The notes under the pieces: model-generated
Database searches by the model: none
Told to the model about the DNA's origin: nothing
Seen by the model: the letters and a program-made list of their open reading frames with translations, nothing else
Program-made: the position numbers and the translations under genes
Shown: one piece after another, positions 1 through 8,598 of the stretch
Layout of the letters: every line of letters begins with the position of its first letter
Position numbering within the stretch: position 1 is the stretch's first letter
NCBI RefSeq assembly: GCF_009811755.1
Contig: NZ_BLIV01000003.1
Span: 310,001 to 374,000, forward strand
From: Roseobacter cerasinus
Lineage (GTDB): Bacteria > Pseudomonadota > Alphaproteobacteria > Rhodobacterales > Rhodobacteraceae
Direction: 5' to 3'
Length of the DNA: 64,000 bases

Positions 1-490
1 TCCCGCGCGTCGCGACCGGAGATCTCGCACTGTTTGCCGGGGGGCTGTGAAGGACTTCGACGAAACCAAACCGATCATGACGACCTTGGGCTCGAACGAC
101 AGCTACATGGGGCCCAGCGGGGCAGGCCAGGTGACGAAGGCTGTCAATCAGGTGTTGGCGGGGATCGCCTTCAAGGCAATTGCCGAAGCGACGCAACTTG
201 CGCTCAGCCAGTGTGTCGACGCCCAGAAAACCCCGGCGGCGCTCAGCGGAGAGCGTGCAGACTCAGTCTTGATGCAGGAGTTCATGGGCAAGATGGCACG
301 TCGCGATTTCTCGCCAACGGGCCGGCTGGGCAACATGTTGAAAGACTTGAATGGCGCAATGGAACTTGCATGTACAAATGGCCTGACGATGCCTTGCCTG
401 AAAACGGCAACAAGTGTTTTGGAAAGCCTGACAGCGAGAGGCCCGGGGGCGGAGGACAAGGCTGCCTTGATGCGACAGTTTGAATCTTGA
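1..490 (+). pseudogene. C-terminal part of a 3-hydroxyisobutyrate/2-hydroxy-3-oxopropionate dehydrogenase-type gene, frameshifted
   Basis: The sequence from 47 to 490 encodes the all-helical C-terminal domain of the beta-hydroxyacid dehydrogenase family. It contains the GxxGxGQxxKxxNQ segment, whose Lys is the family's catalytic residue. The frame from position 3 to 50 reads GDLALFAGG and then a stop, which is the end of the Rossmann domain of the same protein. The two frames join if one G is added to the six-G run at 39-44, giving continuous AGGAVKDFDETKP. The gene is therefore either broken by a one-base deletion or carries a homopolymer sequencing error. The 5' part lies outside the window. 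Family members oxidise small hydroxy acids with NAD(P); the substrate here cannot be told. Confidence 0.8.
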
Positions 491-897
491 GCCCGGGCAA
501 AAAGGTCGTTCAATGATCCTGTGTTGCTTATGCCGTGCCAACGTCACGCGTCGTCACCAATTTCACCGCGTCCGCTTGGATTCGCGGTGAAACCTTCTTG
601 TTGCGACTTGGATTCCTCAGTTTCACAAACCCCTTGTCTCGGGACCCACAGAACCGACAGCATGCCATCTCTAGCTCTGCACTACGTCCTTTGAAAAAGT
701 CATTCTGGGCAGGTCAAGAGACGACCATTTTTTTGGTGTACCACGACGGTTCAAATGACAGTTTTGGCCCCGCCGTGGCTGGTCAAAGCAGACATTGGCA
801 CAGCCGCAGCGACAGCTAACTTTGGTCCGCCAAGCGGACATCTGCGGTTTGCTGAAAGGCACGCCCCGGAGGGCGCACCTGTCTTCTTTTTGCCGGA
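491..897. other. Gene-free interval with hairpins
   Basis: No convincing gene was seen in about 400 bases between the dehydrogenase fragment and the solute-binding protein gene. It holds a perfect 10-base inverted repeat (TTTCACCGCG at 561-570, CGCGGTGAAA at 583-592), a 6-base hairpin (GTCCGC 825-830, GCGGAC 834-839) and a 5-base hairpin at 862-875. The last is just past the stop of the minus-strand gene at 898 and could be its terminator, although only a short T run follows it. Confidence 0.6.
561..592 (+). terminator. Stem-loop downstream of the dehydrogenase fragment
   Basis: The arms TTTCACCGCG and CGCGGTGAAA pair perfectly over 10 bases around a 12-base loop, about 70 bases after the stop at 490. 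A pyrimidine-rich stretch follows but there is no clean T run, so termination is a guess. Confidence 0.35.
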
Positions 898-2526
898 CTA
901 AATTCCAAGCGACGCCTTGTAGAGCGCGATCTGATTTTCGCGGCCGATCTGGTCGGTGATCTTCTCCCAGGCTGCAGCGATGGCGTCTGCCGTTTCCTGT
1001 GCCGACCCATACTGCCCTGCATAACCCTTGGCGAGTTCGTCTTCGGCGACGGAGTAGTATTGGAAGATGCCCGGAATGCGCGGCTCAATCGCGGCATTCG
1101 GATGATTGTAGCTGTCCGCATTGGAGCCAAGGTAGTCCTCGACAAAGGCGCGGTCGTAACCGGCCTCTTCCCACTCCTCGAACTGAAAGTGTGACTGCCG
1201 GTAGGGCTGGAAGCCCGACGGGTAGGCCGAGGCCCAGAGCGACAGGTCCTTGCCGCCCAGATGCGCTGCTGCAGACCAGGCCGCTTTCTTCTTCTTCTCG
1301 TCGCCTTCGACGGTCGCCATGACGTAAACGCCCCAGCCGATGTAGGCCATGTTGGGCGCTTCATTGCGGGTCTCTTCCCAAGCACCGGCTTGCGCGTTGT
1401 AGACGCGGTCAGAGGCCGGGTTGATGCCAAAGCCGACTACATCGCCCACCACCGAGGTGTCTGAGGTGCGTGCGGACGAGCCCACGTCGCCCCACCACAT
1501 CAGCATGGAGCCGGTGCCTGCGAGGAACTGCTGGAAGGCGGTTGTGCCTGGGTCCGCGTTGATCTGATCGGCGGGATAGGCGCCTGCCTCGATCAGGTCC
1601 ATCACGTCCTGAATGGCCTGCACCCAGGCGGGGTTGTTGACCATCGGCGTCATGGTCTCCGGATCGAAGAGCCAGGCAGGGCTGTTCGGATGCTTGGCGT
1701 AAGCCGCTGCGCGGTTTTCCAGGAAGTAGAAGCCGAAGCCGCCCCAGCCTTTCAACGGGTCCAGATAGCCGTGCGCGGGCAGCCCGGTCAGCGGGTCTTC
1801 CTTGCCGACAAGTTCTTTGGTGACGGCGTTGATGTCCTGCCAGGTGGTTGGCACCTCTGCGCCACCGATGCCGTCGGGGCCGAAGTAGTCCTTACGATAC
1901 GCAAACGTATGGCAATCGCCATCAATGGACACGCGGTAGGTCTTGCCGTCCCAGGTGCCCACGGGATCCTTGAGGTAGTCGACATAGTCGTCCATGTCGA
2001 TCTGCTCTTTCACCCAATCGGGCATTTCCGAGGCCATGCCGCGCCCCAGCACATCGCCTTCAAAGGGTGCGCCCATCTCGATGATGTCGAAGTCTACGGT
2101 GCCCGTCGCAATCGACTGCTGCAGCCGCGCGTTGTAGTCGGCCTGCGCCAGGTCGATCCAGTTGATCTTGGCCCCGGTGTAGGCCTCCCAGGGCTTCAGG
2201 AAACCGCGGAACAGGAAGTTGTGCAGGTTCTGGTTGTTGAGCCCCATGAAGGTCAACTCAACGCCTGCGAATTCACCCTCAGCCACATTCTCCTTGGTGG
2301 CGCCAAGGCACATCTCGCCGACTTTCTGCCAATCACTGTCGGTCGGGGAGCCCGCGCCCACACCTGGGATCTTGAGGATCTCGGCGCGCACGCTGCCGTG
2401 GGCTGCGGCCTGCGCTGACGCTTTTGGTATCATCGCCACGGCGCCAAGGGCCGCGCTGCCTTTCAGCATCTGGCGGCGGTTCATTTTCTGGGCTGCTCTG
2501 ATGTAATTATAGAGCTCTACTTTCAT
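898..2526 (-). CDS. ABC transporter solute-binding protein (family 1, Tat-exported)
   Basis: A periplasmic binding protein of about 542 residues for a sugar, polyol or similar solute. The N-terminus carries a twin-arginine motif (NRRQMLKG), a hydrophobic stretch and an Ala-rich cleavage region ending near ASAQA, so export by Tat is expected. The rest matches large extracellular family 1 binding proteins. The start at 2526 is chosen because the GGGAGG Shine-Dalgarno is six bases upstream of it, whereas the in-frame ATG at 2532 abuts the SD. The gene is divergent from the ABC ATPase at 2743. Permease genes normally lie next to such a protein but none is present here, so the importer is incomplete in this window. 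The substrate is unknown; the sugar-kinase and mutarotase genes nearby favour a carbohydrate. Confidence 0.85.
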   Translation of the reverse strand: MKVELYNYIRAAQKMNRRQMLKGSAALGAVAMIPKASAQAAAHGSVRAEILKIPGVGAGSPTDSDWQKVGEMCLGATKENVAEGEFAGVELTFMGLNNQNLHNFLFRGFLKPWEAYTGAKINWIDLAQADYNARLQQSIATGTVDFDIIEMGAPFEGDVLGRGMASEMPDWVKEQIDMDDYVDYLKDPVGTWDGKTYRVSIDGDCHTFAYRKDYFGPDGIGGAEVPTTWQDINAVTKELVGKEDPLTGLPAHGYLDPLKGWGGFGFYFLENRAAAYAKHPNSPAWLFDPETMTPMVNNPAWVQAIQDVMDLIEAGAYPADQINADPGTTAFQQFLAGTGSMLMWWGDVGSSARTSDTSVVGDVVGFGINPASDRVYNAQAGAWEETRNEAPNMAYIGWGVYVMATVEGDEKKKKAAWSAAAHLGGKDLSLWASAYPSGFQPYRQSHFQFEEWEEAGYDRAFVEDYLGSNADSYNHPNAAIEPRIPGIFQYYSVAEDELAKGYAGQYGSAQETADAIAAAWEKITDQIGRENQIALYKASLGI

Positions 2527-2644
2527 ATCCATCCTCCCTGGATTTCCGTGACAAATCTTGTCGGTGGGCAGATGGCCGCGCGGTTTTGGCGTCCCGCGTT
2601 CTTGATCGCAATGCCAGATAAACCCACACGAGAAGCCACTATGG

Positions 2645-2660
2645 TTGAGATTTACCTCAA
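2645..2660. promoter_or_regulatory. Candidate operator in divergent promoter region
   Basis: The inverted repeat TTGAG-N6-CTCAA lies between the divergent solute-binding protein and ABC ATPase genes, where a shared regulator would bind. No regulator gene is adjacent, so this rests on symmetry and position only. Confidence 0.3.
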
Positions 2661-2742
2661 GTCAACAAATGCATGATGCCGGGCGTGGACAAGGCAAACC
2701 CCTTTCTCTAGCATCCAAATCCGAAGGCGGGGGAGGCAGCAC

Positions 2743-3792
2743 ATGGCCGGTGTCACAATTGCGGACATCACAAAATCCTATGGTGCGACACAGGTTATTC
2801 ATGGTGTTGATGTCGACATCGCGGATGGAGAATTCGTGGCTCTTGTGGGGCCGTCCGGCTGCGGGAAATCCACGCTGCTGCGCATGATTGCGGGGTTGGA
2901 GCCGATCAATGGCGGAACCATCTCTATTGGCGGTCGGGTGGTGAATAACCTGCCCCCGGCCAAGCGCGACATTGCGATGGTGTTCCAGACCTATGCGCTC
3001 TACCCGCACAAATCCGTGGCCGAGAACATGGGCTTTGCGCTCAAGGTCGCAAAGACCGACAAGGCGGAGATTGCGCGGCGCGTGAAAGAGGCAGCCGAGA
3101 TCCTGAGCCTGACCGAATATCTGGACCGCAAGCCGCGGCATCTATCGGGGGGCCAGCGGCAGCGGGTGGCGATGGGGCGTGCGATTGTGCGGGACCCTCA
3201 GGTGTTTCTGTTTGACGAGCCTCTGTCGAACCTCGACGCAAAGCTGCGCATTCAGATGCGCACCGAGATCAAGGAGCTGCATCAGCGGCTCAAGACCACG
3301 ACTGTCTTTGTGACCCATGATCAGATCGAGGCGATGACACTGGCGGACCGCATTGTGGTCATGCAGGCGGGCCGGATCGAGCAGATCGGCACACCGCTGG
3401 AGCTTTATGACAACCCGGCCAATGAGTTTGTGGCGACCTTTATCGGAGCGCCGTCGATGAACCTGCTCGACGGGCGGTTGAAGACCGGTGTGGTGGACCT
3501 CGGCAGGCATGAGTTGCCGGTTCCGGGCAATTCGGCTTCCGGGCCAGTGCGGCTGGGCGTACGACCGGAGCATCTTGCGCTTGTGGGGGAGGGTGAGGGG
3601 CTGCCCATGCAGGTCAAGGTGGTGGAACCCACAGGGTCCGAGACCATGGTGTTTTTGACATTTGCCGGGCAGGACATCACGGCGGTGTTCCGGGACCGGC
3701 ATGCCTTTGCCCCGGGGCAGACCATTCATTTGCGCACTGATCCGGCGCATCTGCATTGCTTCGATGCCACAACCGGCCAGCGGATCGGGTAG
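2743..3792 (+). CDS. ABC transporter ATP-binding protein, UgpC/MsmK type
   Basis: A 349-residue ATPase of the CUT1-type carbohydrate importers. It shows Walker A (GPSGCGKST, near residue 36), the signature LSGGQRQRVAMGRA, Walker B (VFLFDEPLSNLD), the switch His (FVTHDQIEAMTLADR) and a C-terminal TOBE/MOP-like regulatory region from about residue 240. ATPases of this type can energise more than one sugar importer. That may explain how it functions although no membrane permeases are encoded alongside. It leads a plus-strand run with the SGNH hydrolase, mutarotase and kinase genes, and a GGGGGAGG ribosome site lies just upstream. It probably pairs with the divergent solute-binding protein. Confidence 0.9.
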   Translation: MAGVTIADITKSYGATQVIHGVDVDIADGEFVALVGPSGCGKSTLLRMIAGLEPINGGTISIGGRVVNNLPPAKRDIAMVFQTYALYPHKSVAENMGFALKVAKTDKAEIARRVKEAAEILSLTEYLDRKPRHLSGGQRQRVAMGRAIVRDPQVFLFDEPLSNLDAKLRIQMRTEIKELHQRLKTTTVFVTHDQIEAMTLADRIVVMQAGRIEQIGTPLELYDNPANEFVATFIGAPSMNLLDGRLKTGVVDLGRHELPVPGNSASGPVRLGVRPEHLALVGEGEGLPMQVKVVEPTGSETMVFLTFAGQDITAVFRDRHAFAPGQTIHLRTDPAHLHCFDATTGQRIG

Positions 3793-3796
3793 GCCG

Positions 3797-4447
3797 ATGC
3801 AGGCCCGGACGATCCTGTGTTTTGGGGATAGCAACACCCATGGCACCTGTGCGATGCGCACAGCCGATGACCGGCGGCGGCATCCACGAGAGCATCGCTG
3901 GCCGAATGTCATGGCGGCGGCGCTTGGCCCCGGCTGGGAGGTGATCGCCGAGGGGCACCCGGGGCGCACAGCTGTTTTTGACGACCCCATCGAGGGGCCG
4001 CACAAAAACGGGCAGGCTGCGCTGCCGGCGCTGTTGGAGAGCCACCGGCCTCTCGATCTGGCTATCGTGCTGCTGGGGACGAATGACCTCAAGGCGCGGT
4101 TTAATCAGTCGGCGCATGATATCGCGCTGGGGCTACGGCGGCTGGTGCTGGATATTCTGCGCTGCGACAGCGGGCCGGGTGGTGCCGCGCCGCGTGTGCT
4201 TTTGGTGGCCCCTGTCTGCGCGCAGGAGCGCGGCGTTCTGGCGGAGACCTTTGCGGGGGCCGCGACAAAATCTGCGGCGCTGCCTGCGCTTTTGGCGGCG
4301 GTGGCAACGCGCGAGGCGGTGCATTTTGCGGATATGAATACGGTGGCCGAGGTCGACCCGGTGGATGGGATACATCTGTCGGCCGACGCTCATGCGGCGA
4401 TGGGCGCCGCGATGGCCCAAGCCGTGCGCGACATCTTTGAAGAGTGA
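3797..4447 (+). CDS. SGNH/GDSL hydrolase (arylesterase-like)
   Basis: A 216-residue esterase of the SGNH superfamily. Block I is CFGDSNTHG, with the nucleophile Ser near residue 12; block III is LLGTNDLK; and the catalytic Asp-His pair lies in DGIHLS near the C-terminus. There is no signal peptide, so it is probably cytoplasmic. It starts four bases after the ATPase stop and is followed by an RbsD/FucU gene, so the genes are likely one operon. In that setting it may deacylate or hydrolyse an ester of the imported sugar. That role is inference from position only. Confidence 0.85.
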   Translation: MQARTILCFGDSNTHGTCAMRTADDRRRHPREHRWPNVMAAALGPGWEVIAEGHPGRTAVFDDPIEGPHKNGQAALPALLESHRPLDLAIVLLGTNDLKARFNQSAHDIALGLRRLVLDILRCDSGPGGAAPRVLLVAPVCAQERGVLAETFAGAATKSAALPALLAAVATREAVHFADMNTVAEVDPVDGIHLSADAHAAMGAAMAQAVRDIFEE

Positions 4448-4466
4448 AAAAGCAAGGAGGCAAGAC

Positions 4467-4916
4467 ATGCTCAAGGGACTGGATCCGATCCTGAATGCGG
4501 ATGTGCTCTATGCGCTGCGCGCGATGGGCCATGGCGATGACCTGATCATTGCCGACACGAATTTCCCCTCCGACAGTGTTGCGCGGGAGACGGTTCTGGG
4601 CGAGGTGCTGCGCATTGATCGCCCGGCGGCGGAGGTCGTGCGCGCGGTGCTGTCGGTCTATCCGATTGACACCTTTGTTGAGGATGCCGCCGCGCGCATG
4701 GAGGTGGTGGGCGAGCCCGACACTGTTCTGCCGGTGATGCAGGAGGTGCAGGCGGAGGTTGACGCGGTTGAGGGCCCGAAGATGCTGGGGATCGAGCGCT
4801 TTGCTTTCTATGACCGGGCCAAGCAGGCCTATGCGGTGATCCAGACGGGGGAGCGGCGGTTCTACGGTTGTTTTGCGTTGCGCAAGGGCGTGGTGCCGCC
4901 GGATGAGGAGGGCTAA
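4467..4916 (+). CDS. RbsD/FucU-family sugar mutarotase
   Basis: A 149-residue protein of the RbsD/FucU family, which interconverts pyranose/furanose or alpha/beta forms of ribose, fucose and related sugars. Family features seen are the N-terminal LKGLDPILNADVL segment, the GHGDDLIIADTNFP block and the C-terminal GERRFYGCFALRKGV block. The start at 4467 is supported by a strong AGGAGG at 4455-4460. It sits three bases before the ribokinase-type gene, the classic mutarotase-kinase pairing. The choice between ribose and fucose cannot be made from sequence alone; the extended spacing and the C-terminal Tyr/Cys block look closer to FucU. Confidence 0.88.
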   Translation: MLKGLDPILNADVLYALRAMGHGDDLIIADTNFPSDSVARETVLGEVLRIDRPAAEVVRAVLSVYPIDTFVEDAAARMEVVGEPDTVLPVMQEVQAEVDAVEGPKMLGIERFAFYDRAKQAYAVIQTGERRFYGCFALRKGVVPPDEEG

Positions 4917-4919
4917 GCC

Positions 4920-5831
4920 ATGGGCAAGGTGGTGATCCTCGGCGTGTTTGTGGCGGACACAGCCTACCGGGCGGACCGGATGCCCCGCATGGGGGAGACG
5001 ATCCTCGGCAACAGTTTCGCGCTGGGGCCGGGGGGCAAGGGCTCCAACCAGGCGGTGGCTTGTGCGCGCATCGGGGCCGACACGCATATGATCTCGAAAC
5101 TGGGGCGCGATGACTTTGGCAAGCTGGCACTCGATACTTGGGCGGCGGCTGGGGTCACGCCGCATGTGGATCAGGTGGCTGACAGCTACACCGGCGCGGC
5201 CTATATCTTCATTGAGGAAAGCTCCGGCGACAATGCGATCATTATCGCTCCCGGAGCAGCGGCGCTGATCGGCGCGGCAGACATTGAAGCACAGGCGGAG
5301 CTGATTGGCAGCGCGGATGTCTTTGTCACGCAGCTGGAGCAACCGATGCCCGCCGCCCTGCGCGCCCTGCAGATCGCGCGGGAGGCCGGGGTGAGGACGA
5401 TCCTCAACCCCGCACCGGCTGCGGACCTGCCGGACGGGATGTTGGCGCTTTGCGACTATGTCACACCGAACGAGACCGAGTGCGAGGCCCTGACCGGCAT
5501 TGCGGTCGAGACGGAAGAGGAGGCCGCCCGGGCCACTTCCGCGCTGCGGGATCTGGGTGTGCGGACACCGATCATCACCATGGGCGAGCAGGGCGCGTAT
5601 CTCGACGGGCACGGGTTGGTGCCTGCGGTCAAGGCCGGTGAAGTGGTTGAGACCACGGGCGCAGGCGATGCGTTCAACGGCGGCTTTGCGGCCGCTCTGG
5701 CCGAAGGCAAGTCGGATCTGGAGGCGGTCAGGCTTGGCTGTGCCACTGCCGGGATTTCGGTGACCCGACCGGGCACAGCACCTGCGATGCCAACGCGCAA
5801 AGAGGTAGACGCACTGCTGGCCCAGTCATAG
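4920..5831 (+). CDS. rbsK: Ribokinase (PfkB family)
   Basis: A 303-residue carbohydrate kinase that would phosphorylate ribose or a similar sugar with ATP. The N-terminal PGGKGSNQAVACARIG motif (PfkB signature 1) and the C-terminal ETTGAGDAFNGGF motif (signature 2, catalytic Asp and anion hole) are intact, and LEQP and NPAP match the ribokinase core. It closes the operon that begins at 2743. Its stop overlaps the 3' end of the convergent modC by six bases. The exact substrate is inferred only from the mutarotase next to it. Confidence 0.88.
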   Translation: MGKVVILGVFVADTAYRADRMPRMGETILGNSFALGPGGKGSNQAVACARIGADTHMISKLGRDDFGKLALDTWAAAGVTPHVDQVADSYTGAAYIFIEESSGDNAIIIAPGAAALIGAADIEAQAELIGSADVFVTQLEQPMPAALRALQIAREAGVRTILNPAPAADLPDGMLALCDYVTPNETECEALTGIAVETEEEAARATSALRDLGVRTPIITMGEQGAYLDGHGLVPAVKAGEVVETTGAGDAFNGGFAAALAEGKSDLEAVRLGCATAGISVTRPGTAPAMPTRKEVDALLAQS

Positions 5832-6926
5832 CTCAGGACGGGGCTGGTCTCCCACCGCATCCCGCGCGACCGAGACAGCCTTGATCACTGCGAAGACCCG
5901 CAGGCCCGGTTGCAGCGACAGCGCATCGGCGGAGCGCCGGGTGATCCGGGACAAAAGCAGTGTGTCGCCAAAGCACAACTGCACCAGAACACCGGGACCC
6001 GCGCCAAAGCGCAGCGCGCGCACGGTTGTCTCCAGCACGTTGAGCGCTGAGATGCCCTGGGGCCGCTCCGTGGCGAGCATGACGTCCTGTGCTTCGATCC
6101 AGACGCGCACCCTTGTGCCGGGCGCCTGATCGACGCGGGGTAGCAGCAGCGACGCGCCGCCCGCGTCCAGCTGGCTCAGGCCATCGTCGTGATGCGCCTG
6201 CACCCGCGCCTCCAGCATGGCGCCGGCGGCGCGCACGCCCAGCGGCGTGACCGCCGGATCGCTCAGCACGTCCGATGCCGCCCCCTGACGGATCACGCGG
6301 CCTGCGTCGAGGGCCACCACCGTTGTGGCCAGCCGCGCCACCTCGCTGGCGGCATGGCTGACATAAAGGATGGGCGTCGATACTTCATCCCGCAGCCGCT
6401 CGAAGTAAGGCAGGATCTCCGCCTTACGCGGTTCATCAAGCGCGGCGAGCGGCTCATCCGCCAGAATGATGCGCGGATTGGCCAGCAGGGCGCGGCCAAT
6501 AGCCGTGCGCTGCTTCTCACCGCCAGAAAGACCATCGGGTCGGCGCCCGAGCAGTGGCCCAATGCCGAGCATATCGACAATCCGGTTAAACTCCGGTCCG
6601 GGGGTGGATTTCGGTGCAAACCAGCGACCGTAGAGCAGGTTTTGCCGCACGGTCAGGTGCGGAAAGAGCCGCGCGTCCTGAAAGATGTATCCGACGCGTC
6701 GCTGGTGCGGGGGCACGTGGCGCCCGGTGGCGCTGTCATAGAGGGGTGCGCCGTCGCAGGTGATCTGCCCAGCGTCCGGGCGCAGCAACCCGGCCACCGC
6801 ATTCACGATGGTCGATTTGCCCGCGCCGGAGCGGCCAAAGAGCACCGTGAGGCCTTCAGGTGCCTCAAAGCTGGCATCGAGCGTGAAGGCGCCCAGCTGG
6901 TGTTGCAGTGTGACCGACAGGCTCAT
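5826..6926 (-). CDS. modC: Molybdate ABC transporter ATP-binding protein
   Basis: A 366-residue ATPase of the molybdate importer. It has Walker A (GRSGAGKST), the signature LSGGEKQRTAIGRAL, Walker B (IILADEPLAALD), the switch His (YVSHAASEV), and a C-terminal MOP domain from about residue 290 that binds oxyanion for regulation. The ATG overlaps the modB stop by four bases, so translation is probably coupled. Order on the minus strand is modA-modB-modC, the standard arrangement. The product supplies molybdenum for molybdopterin enzymes. Confidence 0.95.
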   Translation of the reverse strand: MSLSVTLQHQLGAFTLDASFEAPEGLTVLFGRSGAGKSTIVNAVAGLLRPDAGQITCDGAPLYDSATGRHVPPHQRRVGYIFQDARLFPHLTVRQNLLYGRWFAPKSTPGPEFNRIVDMLGIGPLLGRRPDGLSGGEKQRTAIGRALLANPRIILADEPLAALDEPRKAEILPYFERLRDEVSTPILYVSHAASEVARLATTVVALDAGRVIRQGAASDVLSDPAVTPLGVRAAGAMLEARVQAHHDDGLSQLDAGGASLLLPRVDQAPGTRVRVWIEAQDVMLATERPQGISALNVLETTVRALRFGAGPGVLVQLCFGDTLLLSRITRRSADALSLQPGLRVFAVIKAVSVARDAVGDQPRPEL

Positions 6927-7618
6927 GTTGCGCGCACCCGGTTCGCCGCCCGGCGGGCCAGCCACTCGGACAGCAAAAGCGCGCTCATGGCGATCACGAT
7001 GGAGACGATCACGAGCCGCCAAGCGGAGGCCTCGCCACCGGGCACCTGCAGGAAAGCGTAGATGGCGGAGGGCACCGTCTGGGTCTGGCCGGGGATGTTG
7101 GAGACGAAAGTGATCGTGGCGCCAAATTCCCCCATCGCCTTGGCGAAGGCCAGAATGGCGCCGGCGGTCAGCCCCGGAAGGATCAGGGGCAGGGTGACGG
7201 TGGCGAACACCCAGATGCGCGAGGCACCCAGGGTCGCGGCGGCTTGCTCCAACCGCTGGTCCACCGCCTCGATGGAGAGGCGGATGGCGCGCACCATTAG
7301 CGGAAAGGCCATGACCCCGGCGGCCAGCGCGGCACCGGTCCAGCGGAAGGCGAAGACGATGCCAAAGCTTTCCAACAGGCGGCCAAAGCCGGTTTGCGGG
7401 CCGAAGCTGGCCAGCAGAAGGTACCCCGTGACCACGGGAGGCAGGATCAGCGGCAGATGCACCAGACCGTTCAGCAGCTGCTTGCCCGGGAATTCCTTGC
7501 GCGCCAAAAGATAGGCCACCCAGAGCCCAAGGGGCAGGCTGACCAGCGTCGCCCAAATTGACACTTTCAGGGACAGCGCAACCGCGCGCCATTCCTCGGG
7601 GCCGAGCCAGTCTGTCAT
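6923..7618 (-). CDS. modB: Molybdate ABC transporter permease
   Basis: A 231-residue inner-membrane permease with five to six hydrophobic segments. The EAA loop reads EAAATLGASRIWVFATVTLPLI, shown here as EQAAATLGAS followed by a VTLPLI turn, and is the site where ModC docks. The stretch LPLILPPVVTGYLLL near the N-terminus is characteristic of ModB. It overlaps modA and modC by four bases at each end, forming one transcription unit. Confidence 0.95.
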   Translation of the reverse strand: MTDWLGPEEWRAVALSLKVSIWATLVSLPLGLWVAYLLARKEFPGKQLLNGLVHLPLILPPVVTGYLLLASFGPQTGFGRLLESFGIVFAFRWTGAALAAGVMAFPLMVRAIRLSIEAVDQRLEQAAATLGASRIWVFATVTLPLILPGLTAGAILAFAKAMGEFGATITFVSNIPGQTQTVPSAIYAFLQVPGGEASAWRLVIVSIVIAMSALLLSEWLARRAANRVRAT

Positions 7619-8388
7619 GGTGCGCCCGGGGGGGCAGTGAAGCCCATGTCGCGCAGCTGCGCGCGAGCCTCAGGGGAGCGCAGATGCGCGAAGAAGCGCT
7701 GCGCTGCGGGGGTGTCGCGACTGTCGACGCGTGCGGCGGGGTAGGTGATGGCGGGGTGGCTCTCGCTTGGAAAGGTGGTCACAAGCGATACGCGCGGCTC
7801 TGCCCGTGCATCGCTGTCATAGACCACACCGAAGGCCGTGGCGCCCGTCGCCACAAGCGCCAGGGCTGCGCGCACGTTGTCGGTTTGTACGACCTGCGGG
7901 GACAGACGCTCCCACAGGCCCAGATGCAACAGCGCGGCCTTGCCGTAAATGCCTGCGGGCACAGCCTCTACCAGCGCCATGGCGACCCGGGCCTCGCCAA
8001 GCGCCTTGTCCAGGGCTGCGTGCTCAGGTGCAACGGCTGGATGACTGCTGTCATGTGCGATCAGCACAAGCCGGTTTCCGGCCAGATCAAAGCGGCTTTC
8101 AGGCGCGATGGCGCCCCGCGCCTCCAGCCAGTCCATCCACTCCGTGCTGGCGGTCACGACGATATCCGCCGGGGCGCCCAGGGAAATCTGCCGGGCCAGA
8201 ACCGGGGTTCCGGCATAGGAGATCACCACCTCATCCCCGCTTGTCAGAGCGTAGCTATCTGCGATCTGGTCGAGCGCGGTCTTCAGGCTCGCGGCGGCAA
8301 AGACTGTGATCCGCTCCGCCATCGCGGGGCCGGACAGACTGAGGACAAGGGCTGTAGCCCAGCCCCAGAACCGGACGCTCTTACCCAT
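7615..8388 (-). CDS. modA: Molybdate-binding periplasmic protein
   Basis: A 257-residue solute-binding protein with a typical Sec signal peptide (hydrophobic core about residues 8-22, cleavage near GPAMA). The mature start ITVFAAASLKTALDQIA and the segments APADIVVTAS and GIYGKAAL are ModA hallmarks, with Ser and Thr residues positioned for oxyanion hydrogen bonding. It is the first gene of modABC, and its promoter should lie in 8389-8598 opposite the Tag-like gene. No ModE-type palindrome was recognised there. Confidence 0.93.
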   Translation of the reverse strand: MGKSVRFWGWATALVLSLSGPAMAERITVFAAASLKTALDQIADSYALTSGDEVVISYAGTPVLARQISLGAPADIVVTASTEWMDWLEARGAIAPESRFDLAGNRLVLIAHDSSHPAVAPEHAALDKALGEARVAMALVEAVPAGIYGKAALLHLGLWERLSPQVVQTDNVRAALALVATGATAFGVVYDSDARAEPRVSLVTTFPSESHPAITYPAARVDSRDTPAAQRFFAHLRSPEARAQLRDMGFTAPPGAP

Positions 8389-8598
8389 GGTGGGCCTGTT
8401 GGACGGCGTGTCGCGTGTGGCGGCGGCGGTGAGAGCGGAGCGTCATGCCGACACATTCCGCCACCTGCGGGGGCGTTGCAAGAGGACCATCGGTGCATAG
8501 ACTTCAATTTTCGCACAGCCCGATGTGCCCGATTGATCCTATGTCCCGGAGGTATGACGGTATAGAACTGTATCAAATCAGCACCGGAGGGGAGAGAC

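Noticed and set aside
535-819. Open frame of 94 codons in the gene-free interval after the dehydrogenase fragment
   Set aside because: It has no family motif, no ribosome site and contains the hairpins noted there.
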